Origin: Aradus depressus
Taxonomy: Eukaryota > Arthropoda > Insecta > Hemiptera > Aradidae
Assembly: GCA_963662175.1 (NCBI GenBank)
Contig: OY759215.1
Coordinates: forward strand, 19,457,079-19,521,078
Direction: 5' to 3'
DNA: 64,000 bases
Shown here: positions 10,745-21,569 of the stretch, piece by piece
Position numbering within the stretch: the first letter of the stretch is position 1
Layout: the number at the start of each line of letters is the position of its first letter
Made by a program: the position numbers and the translations under genes
The notes under the pieces: model-generated
Told to the model about the DNA's origin: nothing
Databases searched by the model: none
The model's input: only the letters and a program-made list of their open reading frames with translations

Positions 10745-11040
10745 TAGTTAGTTAGTTTTTGACTCGTGCCTGACCTTTAACTACGAGTAAATATCTCACA
10801 TCGCCTACTACCAGAACGCTCCTAAATTTTGCCTACCCAGGTTTATTCATGTAGGGTCTTTAAAGAGTACCTGACATCATACAGGCTCAGGATCAACGTT
10901 TAACTTCCCATCCGAAGGTCGACGAGCTCAAGTTTTTTTTGTACCCCCCAAAAAAAATAAACTGACTCCGGCCGGGTTTCGAACCCGCGATTTTGAGCTC
11001 AGTAGGCTAACACGCTACCTCTGAGCTACCGGCGCCCTCA
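10745..11040 (-). mobile_element. tRNA-derived SINE copy
   Basis: Reverse-complement SINE. It starts with a decayed tail (GTTAGTTAGTTTTTGACTCG) and ends with B box (CGGGTTTCGAACCCG), A box (CTGAGCTACCGGCGCC) and CTC. The middle has a T-run and sequence loss. Confidence 0.85.
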
Positions 11041-11339
11041 AATAGTCACCAATATCCTTCAAATCGACTCAATATGATTTTTAGCGCTTTCTCTGCCATT
11101 TTTCCGGTTTTCTGTAGAATGTATTAGGGAATAGAGGGAATAAAACTGCGCCAAAATCTACACACCCAGTCGATGATTTCCTCGGACCGGGTGTGCTAAG
11201 TCTTAAAAGGAGCAACCTCAGCTTATGGAACATGCTTTAGACACCTCATCATTAATGTCGAAGGACCGTTCGCATCTTGACAGTTGAAGAATTCATAAGC
11301 ATGGATTATACAAGTCTGACTGCCGCTGGGGATGACACA
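11041..11339. other. Nothing recognised
   Basis: No credible open frame, repeat boundary or RNA gene seen. Confidence 0.35.
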
Positions 11340-11597
11340 ATAGCGTAGAAAACCGTTTCTACCCCTCAAGCGCCAATGGCCGATAAACCTTCTTAATAGC
11401 AGCAGTGAGCGTGATTAGATGAGTGAAATTCGTTGCCTCGGGAGTGTCACCACTGGCTGATTTCTCCATTTGGACATTTTGATATTTTTCTCTTTATTAG
11501 TACATTAGCTTGTATATAATATATGTTTACATGTCTATAAAATAATTGTTAAATAAAAAAAATTGTTAAATAAAAAAATTGTTAGATAAGAAAAAAT
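11340..11597 (+). mobile_element. LINE 3' end, same family as 6421
   Basis: CAAGCGCCAATGGCCGATAA, GGGAGTGTCACCACTGGCTG and CATTTTGATATTTTTCTC match the end of the coding region and 3' UTR of the Jockey-like copy at 6421-6918. The tail merges into a tandem array. Confidence 0.75.
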
Positions 11598-11910
11598 AAA
11601 TTGTTAAATGAGATAAAATAAATTGTTAAATGAGATAAAATAAATTGTTAAATGAGATAAAATAAATTGTTAAATGAGATAAAATAAATTGTTAAATGAG
11701 ATAAAATAAATTGTTAAATGAGATAAAATAAATTGTTAAATGAGATAAAATAAATTGTTAAATGAGATAAAATAAATTGTTAAATGAGATAAAATAAATT
11801 GTTAAATGAGATAAAATAAATTGTTAAATGAGATAAAATAAATTGTTAAATGAGATAAAATAAATTGTTAAATGAGATAAAATAAATTGTTAAATGAGAT
11901 AAAATAAAAT
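11598..11910 (+). repeat. 22-bp minisatellite, about 14 copies
   Basis: Near-identical tandem units ATTGTTAAATGAGATAAAAT plus AA run without interruption. Degenerate ATTGTTAAATAAAA units lie just upstream in the LINE tail, so the array probably grew from that A-rich tail. Confidence 0.95.
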
Positions 11911-12267
11911 ACAAAAACATTGTTATAACTACCTTTCCGTCTAGTATCCTTAATTATTTGATGATAATAGTTACCTACTTCATTGAATCAAGGCTTGGGA
12001 CTAATTTATTTAATTTAGTTGAGGCCTATACAAAACTGAATTAAATAAATAGGTATCATTATGTAATTATGCACTTATGGTAGTTTGGGGACTTGCACTC
12101 ATATCGATAATCAAGAAGCTGAACACCCCGTGGTTTGAACGAATGTAGAGAGTTCAAAGTAGTCCATCAAGAAGTCGAGAAGAGAAGCTTTGTCTCAATC
12201 CTCCATATCCACAGCACATTTCCTCATTGTAATTCCGTGTATTATTTTCTTTAAATATGTTTCCAGC
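11911..12267. other. Nothing recognised
   Basis: AT-rich sequence with no supported gene. Confidence 0.35.
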
Positions 12268-12279
12268 TTAATGAAGTTT

Positions 12280-12569
12280 TTGAAAAATAAAATAAAACTG
12301 GTTTATTTAATATATTGTCTAATTTCACCAACTATATATACATGGGAGTACTTTCGGTATTTCTACCATCCTCAGCCAAAAGCATAAGAGATAAGACTGA
12401 TGAGTCTTATCTCTTATGCTTTTGGCTGAGGATGGTAGAAATACCGAAAGTACTCCCATGTATATATAGTTAGTGAAATTAGACAATATATTAAATAAAC
12501 CAGTTTTATTTTATTTTTCAAGTCCATTTGAATTATTTCACAATATCTCTGCAATTATGTCAGTTTTCA
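12280..12569 (+). mobile_element. Palindromic element P1, copy 1 (290 bp, 12-bp TSD)
   Basis: Long arms fold on each other: AAAATAAAATAAAACTGGTT on the left is matched by AACCAGTTTTATTTTATTTT on the right. The centre AGATAAGACTGATGAGTCTT is itself palindromic. The right end carries an extra 40 bp or so not mirrored on the left. Perfect 12-bp direct repeats TTAATGAAGTTT flank it (12268-12279, 12570-12581). Each arm contains a hammerhead-like core, CTGAGGA, a GGTA/GAAA/TACC hairpin, then GAAA: + at 12426-12449, - at 12375-12352. A 12-bp duplication suggests retroposition rather than cut-and-paste. Confidence 0.9.
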
Positions 12570-12639
12570 TTAATGAAGTTTCTCCACCTATATGGAAGTT
12601 ATATATTCCACTTATAAATTTCTCGGGAAATCATCTCTG

Positions 12640-12795
12640 GGGCGCAACTAAAAAAATCAATGCCTGTTAAATGAATGAGACGACATGAAATTTTACATAA
12701 GTAGTGAGTCATAAGATGTCTATTTATTAAATTGTCTTGGAGGGAGAGCGAAAACTTAATTGATTAATTCCTTTTGGTGAATTATATTGCCGGTG
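12640..12795 (-). repeat. Repeat family A, partial
   Basis: GGAGGGAGAGCGAAAACTTA, TTGATTAATTCC and TTGCCGGTGATTCACT are the reverse-complement start of family A; the modules are mostly missing. Confidence 0.6.
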
Positions 12796-13079
12796 ATTCA
12801 CTTTTTTAAAATATAAATTTACTTATTTATATACATTGTATTATATTTTAAATAACATTTACTATTGAGTGAGGGTGGTGTGGGTACGTGCCTGTGCATG
12901 AGTGCATGCCGTTGTTATGGCATCAGGTCTGTGTGAGGTCACATTCAGTGCCATCCCAGAGGGTGAACACTAGGGGATGATCTTCCACTTTAGTAGCACC
13001 GCTTTATAGGCTCTCTTCTCATTCTAACTGGTCTAGCTAACTTTACCGTTTTGAGGTTACTTACCAAACTAACCACTCA
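12796..13079. other. Nothing recognised
   Basis: No supported feature. Confidence 0.3.
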
Positions 13080-13345
13080 TAGTAAACCCATAGAAACAAA
13101 AGACATTGTCTTTCCACAGTTTTATTTGCGACCAGAAGAGGTTTCAAACGCAACAGTGTCATCATCAGTAACACATCCCACTCGTAGAAGAGCCTGTAGT
13201 CCTGTCTCCTGTACACCAATCGAGTGGGATGGGCCACTGATGATAAAGCTGTTGCGTTGAAAACCTCTTCTGGTCGTAAATAAAACAGTGGGTAGACTAC
13301 GTCTTTTCTGAAGATGACGCAGTTGCATTGGAAAACCAGTCCCAA
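13080..13345. mobile_element. Inverted-repeat element with hammerhead-like cores
   Basis: A left arm (GCGACCAGAAGAGGTTTCAA) and a right arm (AAAACCTCTTCTGGTCG) are inverted copies of one unit. Each has CTGATGA, 15-16 bases able to form stem II, then GAAA: - strand 13168-13142, + strand 13237-13262. A third motif follows at 13308-13334 (CTGAAGA ... GAAA) on +. Related units occur at 13581-13607 and 17053. Penelope-like retroelements are known to carry such motifs; that link is inference. Confidence 0.55.
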
Positions 13346-13479
13346 TCGTCCCAAAATCTCTTCCCAAAGAAGCGAACCTGATTAATAAAATCTAATCGGT
13401 AATAAATTGGAAAAAAAAAATTATAAAAATTAAAAAAAAAAAAAAAAAAAATTTCCAGAGGTGTCTTCTTTTCTCTTTT

Positions 13480-13612
13480 TTGTCAATATTTCGGGTCACT
13501 TTCCATAAGGCGTTGAAGAGCGAGATTTCTCATAGAAATAAAAAAAAATTGCTTTCCCACTGTTTTATTTTTTTACTGGTTTTCCAATGCAACTGCGTCA
13601 TCTTCAGTGGCA
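13480..13612 (-). mobile_element. Hammerhead-like repeat unit
   Basis: The minus strand reads CTGAAGATGACGCAGTTGCA, then TTG and GAAAACC (13607 to 13578). The 16 bases between the two core blocks can form a stem with wobble pairs. The flank GAGCGAGATTTCTCATAGAA is shared with 17130, showing this is an interspersed family. Confidence 0.5.
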
Positions 13613-13642
13613 CATCTATGATTACATATCAAATAAAAAATG

Positions 13643-14073
13643 TCGGTGAGTCACCGGCAATGTACTTCCTCAGCACGAATTAATCAATTACATGTTCTCA
13701 ACCTCCAAAACCATTTAAACAAAAAATACTAATTGACTTACATAGAGTCTTCTTAATTCTCATACTGAATTTCGTGGCGATATATTCATTACATCGGTAG
13801 ATATTGGAGTTTTTGGATCCCTTTCTCTTATCGCCACTTTTTTTTTTGGCCGAGTTGACTGAAAATCAATAGGTGTCGTCCTTATAGGGTTCTAAATACA
13901 AATATAAAATTTCAAATTCATACCATCGGTAGTTATCCTTTCCACAGACAGACATACAGTATTTTTTTTTTTTTTTTTAATTTTGATAATAGGGGTTCGG
14001 AAAACATGATATTACTGTGAAAATCTAATTTCGATTCCATAACCTTCCCTGTACTTCGCATATCTGCGGAAGT
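13643..14073 (+). repeat. Repeat family A copy
   Basis: It starts GTCACCGGCAATGTACTTCC and ends CATAACCTTCCCTGTACTTC. Two modules are present. Confidence 0.65.
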
Positions 14074-14299
14074 AATACATTTTCTGTGTGTGTGTGTGTG
14101 TATGAACGCGATAACTCCTAATAAAATACAAATTATAGAAAGAATTGTATATGTGTACCCAGAACCCCATAATAATGACATGATTAGGGATGAAACTCCC
14201 GATGTATTTGATGTATCGATACGAAATTTAGTTTGTCAGGATTCATAAGTTTCTGTATAAGTCAACTATTGATTTTCATCCAAAAAAGTCGATTAAAAT

Positions 14300-14960
14300 G
14301 AAATGAAAAATAATCTTTATTCTGGGACATACGTCCCCTAAGAATAATAACATAAAGAATAAACAAGAGTATACAAGTATCAACCAGTTGAGAAGAATAA
14401 AAATAAAATAAAAGAGGTCTCTAGGAATAAATATTAAATGTTAAAAACAGGCAATGAGTGAAACAATATAATAAACTAGTGAAAAAATAATGAAGAGAAA
14501 AAAATAGAAAATAGAAAAACTAGTATGATTAATAATGTGAAACATGATAACAATAATGACTTATATATGAATTGTAAAAAACTGGACTGATGAAACAGAA
14601 GAGTAACAATCTGTCCAGTGGAGAGAGAGACTTATAGGAAGACGAGAACTATCTCATAGGAGCCAGCCTTAGGAATCAGAGGTTTGCTGAGTTAGGAGAT
14701 AATGGAAAAGTAGGGACTTAAATGAAAGAAGAGTAGGAGCATGGCGAATCTGGAGAGGGAGAGAGTTCCAGAGGGAGTTAGCCTAGATAAGGAAGGAGTT
14801 GTGGTAGGTTGTTGTCCTGTGGGAAGGAAGGTAAAGATCAGGGGGACGGGATCTAGTGACTTTCTGGTGGATATCGGATTTAAATTGGAGCATTTGGAAG
14901 ATGTAGGAGGCCTTTTGGGAAGATATGGTTTGATAGAGAAAGGAGTCTAGGAAATATTGT
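14300..14960 (-). mobile_element. CR1/L2-like LINE, 5'-truncated
   Basis: Minus strand: decayed RT C-terminus (about 14870 down to 14669) and a 3' UTR ending around CTTTATTCTGGGACATACGT as read on +. It is inserted in a family A repeat. Confidence 0.7.
14669..14870 (-). pseudogene. LINE reverse transcriptase tail with a nonsense codon
   Basis: The minus strand reads RSRPPDLYLPSHRTTTYHNS, then an in-frame TAG, then ANSLWNSLPLQIRHAPTLLS and FKSLLFHYLL, with a stop at 14669-14671. The SLWNSLPxxIRxAPxLxxFK block is the standard C-terminal motif of CR1/L2/Rex-type LINE proteins. The internal stop makes this copy dead. Confidence 0.8.
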
Positions 14961-15039
14961 CAGTATTGATGTTGGAGGGAGAGCGGAAAAAGTATTGAAT
15001 AATTCGTACTGGGGTAGTACATTGTCGGTGATTCACCTG

Positions 15040-15778
15040 ATTCCTTCTATCATTGAATGTTATGACTTCAGAAGACTGGTTTCTAGCCTACTTTCCATTA
15101 GATCGATGAAAAGTAGGCAAACTAGTTTCCTCCTCAGCTTCTTATATAATTGTAAATTTCTCGGGAGATTGAGAGCGGTGAACACGTATCTATGCGAATA
15201 TTTATAGAGAGAAAGTTTGTTTGTGGGTTCGAGGTAATTTCAAAAAGTACTTAGCCGAATTGGATAATTCTTTCACCGTTAGAAAGGACAAGAGCGATAC
15301 ATCTTCAATATTTATCAAATGAGAGCTCAGCACTGATGGTAAAAATGAAGCAAATTGGAGGAGAAACAGCCGTCCGGGCGCCATTTATAGCATACGCTGC
15401 CTTAACCGATGAAGATATATCAATATGATGAATGGAGGAATCGTGGGCAATAAAAAGTTCTACAAAAAATGCCGCGACAGCATATACCTCTCCATGACAG
15501 ATAGTAGTAGTCTTCAATAAGAATTTTAATCTCTATATATTTGAAATCTGTAGTTTTGTTTGTCTATGTGTTTCTCACAAGTTGGCCCAAAAACTAATGA
15601 ATCAATAATTGAAAATTTCAACTAATTTCTAAAATCATGTAACTAAATTTACTAATCGTGCAGATAACGTAACTAACCTGCTTTAAGTTACTCCAGGCGA
15701 TGTGTTATATAACTCGTAAATTAATTCGAGCTGCTGTCCACTTCATGTCAAAAGGAAAATAATGTTTATCAAAGACTA
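15040..15778. other. Unassigned stretch
   Basis: Short open frames (14995-15207 +, 15202-15517 -) have no recognisable domain. Confidence 0.35.
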
Positions 15779-15793
15779 GATAATATATATATA

Positions 15794-15862
<69 letters not shown>

Positions 15863-15879
15863 GATATATATATATAAAA

Positions 15880-15923
<44 letters not shown>
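15779..15923. repeat. TA microsatellite
   Basis: Nearly pure TA dinucleotides interrupted by two AAAAAGA-type breaks. Confidence 0.95.
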
Positions 15924-15926
<3 letters not shown>

Positions 15927-16119
15927 TTTTAAATGAAGTAATTATAATTATTTACGTTCTTAAAAACCTTGAATATGTTTATAAAACACCGTTTCGACGT
16001 GAATGTAATCTGTATTCCAAGATATAAGATGGCAAGAACTGCCATCCGGAATGCCGGCTTAAGCGTCAAAAAACTTAGTATAACCTCGAAAACCCCTCAT
16101 TAATCTTGGAATGAATGAC

Positions 16120-16350
16120 AGATTTGACTGAAAATCAATAGGTATCATCATTATAGGGTTCTGGATAAACATATAAAATTTCGTGTTGATACGTTTATTC
16201 TATCGAGGGTTCTCGTTTTCACACACAGATTTTTTTTTTTCATTTTTGGAATCAGGAGGTCGCAAAACATGAAATTCAATTGAAAACTCAACATCGAATT
16301 TCTGACCGATTACATAACTTCCCCTATACTTCGTTTAGCGGGGGAAGTAA
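16120..16350 (+). repeat. Repeat family A, 3' half
   Basis: It runs from GATTTGACTGAAAATCAATA to ACTTCGTTTAGCGGGGGAAG. This is one of the best-preserved copies of the GGGGAAGT end. Confidence 0.65.
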
Positions 16351-16750
16351 AATATAATAATAAAATCTGTAAGTGTTTTTTTTTTATTTTCCAACCTGAG
16401 ATCTTGATTTGATTCAGGAGCGGTGAAGTTGGGTTAATATTTTCAAAGGAAGGGAAAAATAAAAATTAATATAGGAAAATTGTATTGTGAATCAACATCG
16501 ATACACAAATAAAAGAGAATGGGTTAAAAACAGAAATAATAACCAGCTTGATGACAATGGCAGGAGATTGGTTATAATAATTTTTGTAGCCCATCATTTA
16601 CCTCTGCACAATTAGATCGGCAGAGAAAAGAGATGTGTCATTAGACCCCACATTTAAGGGTTACGTAGATGTACAACACTAGGCCGCCCTGCTGACAAAG
16701 AGGAGTGCATTGTGCTTCCATTTTTCATGGAGATATTTTTTTTATTATAA

Positions 16751-16891
16751 GATTCCTGTTCCAAATATAATGTCAGTAGGCGAAAAACCATGTGTTTCCG
16801 ACCATTTTTACGAACGCACTAAGAACATACATACAGCCGAAATCGGACGAAAATGGAGACCACTTTACTACGACTTAAATACATTTTACAA
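16751..16891 (+). other. Exon-like open segment, unidentified
   Basis: An acceptor-like TTTTTTTATTATAAG precedes an open stretch reading IPVPNIMSVGEKPCVSDHF and later IGRKWRPLYYDLNTFYK. A perfect donor GTAAGT follows at about 16892. A diverged duplicate of the last 40 bases at 17195-17240 (TTTACTTCGGGACCTAAATA) argues for a repeat-derived ORF rather than a host exon. No family is recognised. Confidence 0.25.
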
Positions 16892-17039
16892 GGTAAGTAC
16901 TGCTTATATTAATGACCTCTTTGCGCTATTTGCCAGTGTTTCATTAGACTCCACACTGTACAGACTAGTTTAATTTAATTTTTTTTAATTTTATTTTTAT
17001 TTTTAATACTCTTTTTCTAATTTATATTTTATATGTATT

Positions 17040-17215
17040 CATAAATGTGCCACTGATGATGACGCAGTTGAAAAGCGATTCTTCTTATAAATAAAACACG
17101 TCTTTTTCGTATATGATAGTAGGATGTTATAGAATGAGATTTTTCATGGAAATGAAAGACATTGTCTTTCCACTGTTCTATTTTGGACCAGAACCGGTTT
17201 ACTTCGGGACCTAAA
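17040..17215 (+). mobile_element. Hammerhead-like repeat unit, diverged
   Basis: GCCACTGATGATGACGCAGT then TGAAAAGC (CTGATGA at 17053-17059, GAAA at 17070-17073) has a shortened stem II. Flanking GAAAGACATTGTCTTTCCAC is shared with 13100. Confidence 0.45.
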
Positions 17216-17289
17216 TATATTTTACAAAATACTGCTTGTGTTTAGGAACCGATAAAAATTATTTTAAAATAAAACCTTTAGAAAAAACA

Positions 17290-17620
17290 GTTTTTCAGTT
17301 TGTTTTTTCGTAAATCACGGTTAGTCCTATCGAAAAAAGGTTTGTTATTTAAAATTTCTAACCGATAAAACCAATATATAAAGAAAGGTTTAGCGCTCAA
17401 AAAAAAAAAAATTTATCAAAATAATGTTCAAAGTGTAAAGCATCATCGACTGGCATTACTGGGCAAAATAAAATACTCTCATAATTACGCTGAACAATGA
17501 GACCAAACTAAACTACATAGTACATTCATATAATGTCAGTATGAAATGAATTTGAGGAGGGGAGGGTGAGTGATCTTTAAAAAAAATGTTTGGTATAAGA
17601 AAGTCCATTTTTCCACTATT
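17290..17620. repeat. Repeat family B remnant
   Basis: TCGACTGGCATTACTGGGCA, then GTCAGTATGAAATGAATTTG, GGGTGAGTGATC and TTGGTATAAGAAAGTCC match the right half of the family B MITE. Confidence 0.5.
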
Positions 17621-17877
17621 TTTGATTAATTTCATGTACACATTTTCTCTTCTTTCTCTACCTGTTCCTGACAAGGTACAGAGCAGTAGGAGACCAATCA
17701 GAACATACTACGATTTGTACGTTACACTATGACTACCAAGGCCATTGATCATCGTTCGTCTCTAGTTATCAGATAGCTATGATGAGTTGTTATGACATTC
17801 TGTAGACTATTTATAAACTAAAAATAATAGAAATTCACAACTTTTCATGCTTATTTGATAATACCTATAATATACGG
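17621..17877. other. Nothing recognised
   Basis: No supported feature. Confidence 0.3.
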
Positions 17878-18985
17878 CGGTGAATCACCGGCTATGTACT
17901 TCCACATCATGAATTAATCAATTATGTATTCGCTCTCCCTCCAAAGTCAATAGACAGTTTTGACTAGAATTCAATATTTGACTTACATAGTGGCTTCTGA
18001 ATCCTCATACTAAATTTCATGTCGATACATTCATTACATCGGCAGTTATTGGGATTTTTGAGTTGAGCTCTGATCTCCTCTGTCCTCGCCTGTTCGAAAA
18101 TCTATAGTTGTCGTCCTTATTAGGCTTTTGATTTACATATGAAATTTCATGTAAATACATTTATTTAGCATTTATTAGAGTTTTTAGTGTTAAGCCCCCC
18201 TTAATCCCTTCTCTTTTGCCGATTTGACTGAAAATCAATATTTCTTAGAGAGTTCTGGATGCAGATATAAAATTTCGCATCGATACATTCATTCTATTGG
18301 GAGTTATCGTGTTGACAAACATACAGACAGATTTTTTTTAAAATTTTTTGAATCAGGAGGTCGGTAAACATGAAATTCCGTTGAAAACACCCCCCCCCCC
18401 CCCCCCCCCCAGATAAAAATTAAATAAACTAAAAAAAATAATTTTTATTAAAAATGTATTGCTTGCAAGTTACCAATAGGATCTTCAAATTTCCCGTGCC
18501 TCTGATTCCTAAATCAGCAATCAGCTGTTACATAAATATACATGTACAAAACAAGTCTTATTACATTTATTTAAATATATATGAATTCGTTCATTTTATT
18601 TCCACGCTCAAAATCGTCATTTATGTTATACTTTATACTCTTAAAGCTGATTTTACATGCGCAGTAAAAATGCAAAGCGCAGCAGCAGCAAATGCACGCT
18701 ATGGGATGTGAATCATTTAATTCTAAAAGCACAGAAACCACAGCGTGCATTTGCTGCTGCTGCGCTTTGCATTATTGTTGCACATGTAAAGTCAAGAGGT
18801 CCGAGTCTCCCAAATTAATAACAAAAAGTCTGCAACGCTAACCACGGAAACTGCGGGCTGTGCCCCCGGGAGTCTGCACCCTCGTAGCCTGACTTTGCCC
18901 CCCCCTGCTCAAAATCCTGGCTACGCCCCTGAACACCGCATCGAATTTCTGACCGATTACATAACTTCGTATGACTGAGGAAGTA
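17878..18985 (+). repeat. Repeat family A, split by an insertion
   Basis: The collinear left part (GGTGAATCACCGGCTATGTA to about 18392) is separated from its end (ACACCGCATCGAATTTCTGA to TGAGGAAGTAAAAC, about 18930-18985) by about 540 bp of unrelated sequence. Confidence 0.65.
18392..18930. mobile_element. Inserted element with C-runs and a long hairpin
   Basis: A C-run of about 20 bases marks the left edge, and CCTGGCTACGCCCCTG lies at the right edge, a terminus often seen in hAT-like or P-like elements. Inside, AATGCAAAGCGCAGCAGCAG (then CAAATGCACGCT) and its complement form a 32-bp perfect inverted repeat around a 38-base loop (18672-18774). Weaker pairing extends to about 18655-18787. 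Superfamily is not settled. Confidence 0.5.
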
Positions 18986-19221
18986 AAACTGGTTTAATGA
19001 GAATAATATTATGAGAAGTGAAGAAAAAAACTAATAACAACAAACCCGGAATAATATATTCCGTAAAGCTGGCAATGGAATTCTCTCCTAAGCAATCCTT
19101 TCGGACGCCGACCCTCGATTCCTACCGTAAAGCCACATTTGAACTCGTTCGATAACATTGCATTTCTGTTCTGTTCGGCTTCACTCGACTGACAAAAATC
19201 AGTTTCTAACAATGTTATTAT

Positions 19222-19770
19222 TCTTGCTAAACGAAGTATAGAGCAAGTTTTGTAATCGGTCAAATATTCGATGTGGAGTTTTTTACGTAACTTTATGTTT
19301 TTCGACCTCTAGATTCCAAATATGAAGAAAAAATGTGTCTATCTGTCTGCCGGTCTCTGTGACTGTGAACACTATAACTCCTGATAGAATGAATGTATCG
19401 GCACATTTCATATGTAAATTAAAACCTCATAAGAACGACACTTATAAATCTTCAGCATAATCGGCAGAAGGGGGGCTCAACTCAGAAACCCCAATAACTG
19501 CCGATGTAATGAATGTATCGACACGAAATTTCATATTTGAACTCAAAACCTAATGAGAACTTAACCTGACAATTTTCAGCGATATCGGTCGAAGGGAAGG
19601 GGAGGTTCAGGAGAGGGGATCAATTTAAAAACCCCAAAAACTGCCGATGTAATGAATTAATCGACACAAAATTTAGTAGTCAACTATTGAATATTAGCGC
19701 AAACGGTCGACTAGTTTTGGAGGGGGAGCGAAAAGTTAATTAATTCGTTCTGGGGAAGTACCGACGTCTT
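19222..19770 (-). repeat. Repeat family A, long copy
   Basis: All three modules are present. GCACATTTCATATGTAAATT, GCCGATGTAATGAATGTATC and CGATGTAATGAATTAATCGA mark them. The end is GGGGGAGCGAAAAGTTAATT and TTCTGGGGAAGTACC. Confidence 0.7.
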
Positions 19771-19899
19771 TTATTTTTCATTTTTTTATCCCAAGAATAC
19801 AGGTTTAGTAACTAGTTTAACCATTCAAGGTTTTATACGACATTTGTTTGTACACATGTTCTAACATAGGTGCATCTATTGCCTGGTAATATTTTGATT

Positions 19900-20352
19900 A
19901 TTTTCTTAGTGATCACTTTATCTGGTAATGTATTTACAATCAACTTTGATTATTCTCGAAGTGACCTCTTTACCTAATAGTGTATTTACAATTAACTTTG
20001 ATTATTCTGGAAGTGACCTCTTTACCTAATAGTGTATTTACAATCAACTTTGATTATTCTCGAAGTGACCACTTTACCTAATAGTTGTATTTACAATCAA
20101 CTTTATTTTCTTATTGACCACTTTATCTAATAGTGTATTAACAATCAACTTCGATTATTCTGGAAGTGATCACTTTACCTAATAGTGTATTTACAATCAA
20201 CTTTGATTATTCTGGAAGTGACCACTATACCTAATAGTGTATTTACAATCAACTTTATTTTCTTAGTGACCACTTTATCTAATAGTGTATTTACAATCAA
20301 CTTTGATTATTCTCGAAGTGATCACTTTACCTAATAGTGTATTTACAATCAA
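19900..20352. repeat. 52-bp tandem array, about nine units
   Basis: The unit is TAGTGTATTTACAATCAACT, TTGATTATTCTCGAAGTGAC, CACTTTACCTAA. Two units are 48 bp, with TTTATTTTCTTAGTGACC replacing the middle part. Point differences between units are scattered, so the array is old. Confidence 0.9.
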
Positions 20353-20489
20353 CTAGAAACTCTATTTTGGGTTTGGGTGTTAGACTTGTCTCTAGGGTAC
20401 TAAAAAGGAACAATAACAGTTGGCAAGTGTCCAGCTCACGGGGAATAACAGTCCTCCTAAATGGCCGTGTGATTATACAGTCTAAAAAC

Positions 20490-20790
20490 TTCGTCGGTGA
20501 ATCACCGGCAATGTACCTACCCAGTAAGAATTAATTTTTCGCCCCCCCTCCAAAACCATGGACCGTTTGCGCTAATATACAAGAGGTGACTTACATGTTA
20601 TAAGGGTTTTTGATTTGAGCCCCCTCTGGTCCCCCTTCTCTTCTGCCGATGTCGTGTTCACAGACATACAGCATTTTTTTTTTTCATATTTGGAATCTGG
20701 AGTTCGAAAAACGTGAAATTCCGTTGAAAACTCCGCATCGAATTTTTGACCGATTACATAACATCCCCTATACTCCCACTGGGGAATTAA
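20490..20790 (+). repeat. Repeat family A, internally deleted
   Basis: It starts GTCGGTGAATCACCGGCAAT, has one incomplete module, and ends CCGATTACATAACATCCCCT. Confidence 0.65.
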
Positions 20791-21295
20791 TAAAAAAAAT
20801 TAATTTTAAAAAAGTTCTGGGTTGAAATTTAGACGAGTTGCTTATTGAGCACCATTCTTCCAGGTCCTCCCTTCTGCAGACCCTGTTCCCCTCATTGTCA
20901 CATAAGGTCTGCCTCCTCGTTGCATGTCTTATGTAAGCCCGCACTCAAAAGTCCAAATAATCCTTTACCTGTCTCCCACTCAATACTGAAATGTCAGATG
21001 GATGTAGCTCTATCAGAGTACAATTACTGTTCGGTGGAACAAGCCCTACGAGCGGTGACCTATCGCTGATGACCCTATGTTCCACTCCCCATCAGATAGG
21101 ACTATTGTCCCTGGGTAGGGCACAGCCCGCCCTTCCTGCTCCACTTCCACACTCATTTGTTCCTACCAGCTCTCCATCATTCCCAGTGACTCGTTTCTCA
21201 GTCCGGCATCAAATCTACCATCAACTAATGTACACCGGTTAATCAATATCTAATTACAAAAAAATTAGCTTGGATTTTTTAAGCATTTTTCCTAC
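20791..21295. other. Unassigned, locally GC-richer
   Basis: Two overlapping open frames (20845-21069, 20991-21242) have no recognisable domain. The CCTCATTGTCACATAAGGTC stretch could be an old LINE 3' part, but I cannot show it. Confidence 0.3.
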
Positions 21296-21490
21296 TTACA
21301 CGAAGTATAAGGGACGTCATCTAATCGTTCAGAAATGCGAAGTTGATTTTCCATTGTAATTTCTGTTTTTCTAAAATGGAAAAAAAAGTATGTATGTGTG
21401 CCTATGAACACTAAAACTCCCGAATAAATCGACACGAAATTTCATATGTAAATCCAAAACCCCATAGGGATAGGAAACTGAAGCGATCCT
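21296..21490 (-). repeat. Repeat family A fragment
   Basis: ACGAAGTATAAGGGACGTCA to AACCCCATAGGGA, reverse-complement family A end. Confidence 0.5.
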
Positions 21491-21569
21491 GTTTACAAAA
21501 AGACCCCAGAAAGTAGAAAATTTGGACTAGAGCGATACAGTAAAATACCTTGGTGTTCTTCTAGACGGA

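Larger units (their letters stand above)
14100..15036 (-). repeat. Repeat family A, split by a LINE
   Basis: Family A modules run from 14100 to about 14295 and the element end (GGAGGGAGAGCGGAAAAAGT, GTCGGTGATTCACC) lies at 14970-15036. A minus-strand LINE 3' end fills the gap. TG repeats (14084-14101) adjoin the left side. Confidence 0.6.

Noticed and set aside
14741..14950. 69-codon + open frame starting MANLERERVPEG
   Set aside because: It is the antisense of a LINE reverse-transcriptase tail whose minus-strand motif SLWNSLP is clear.
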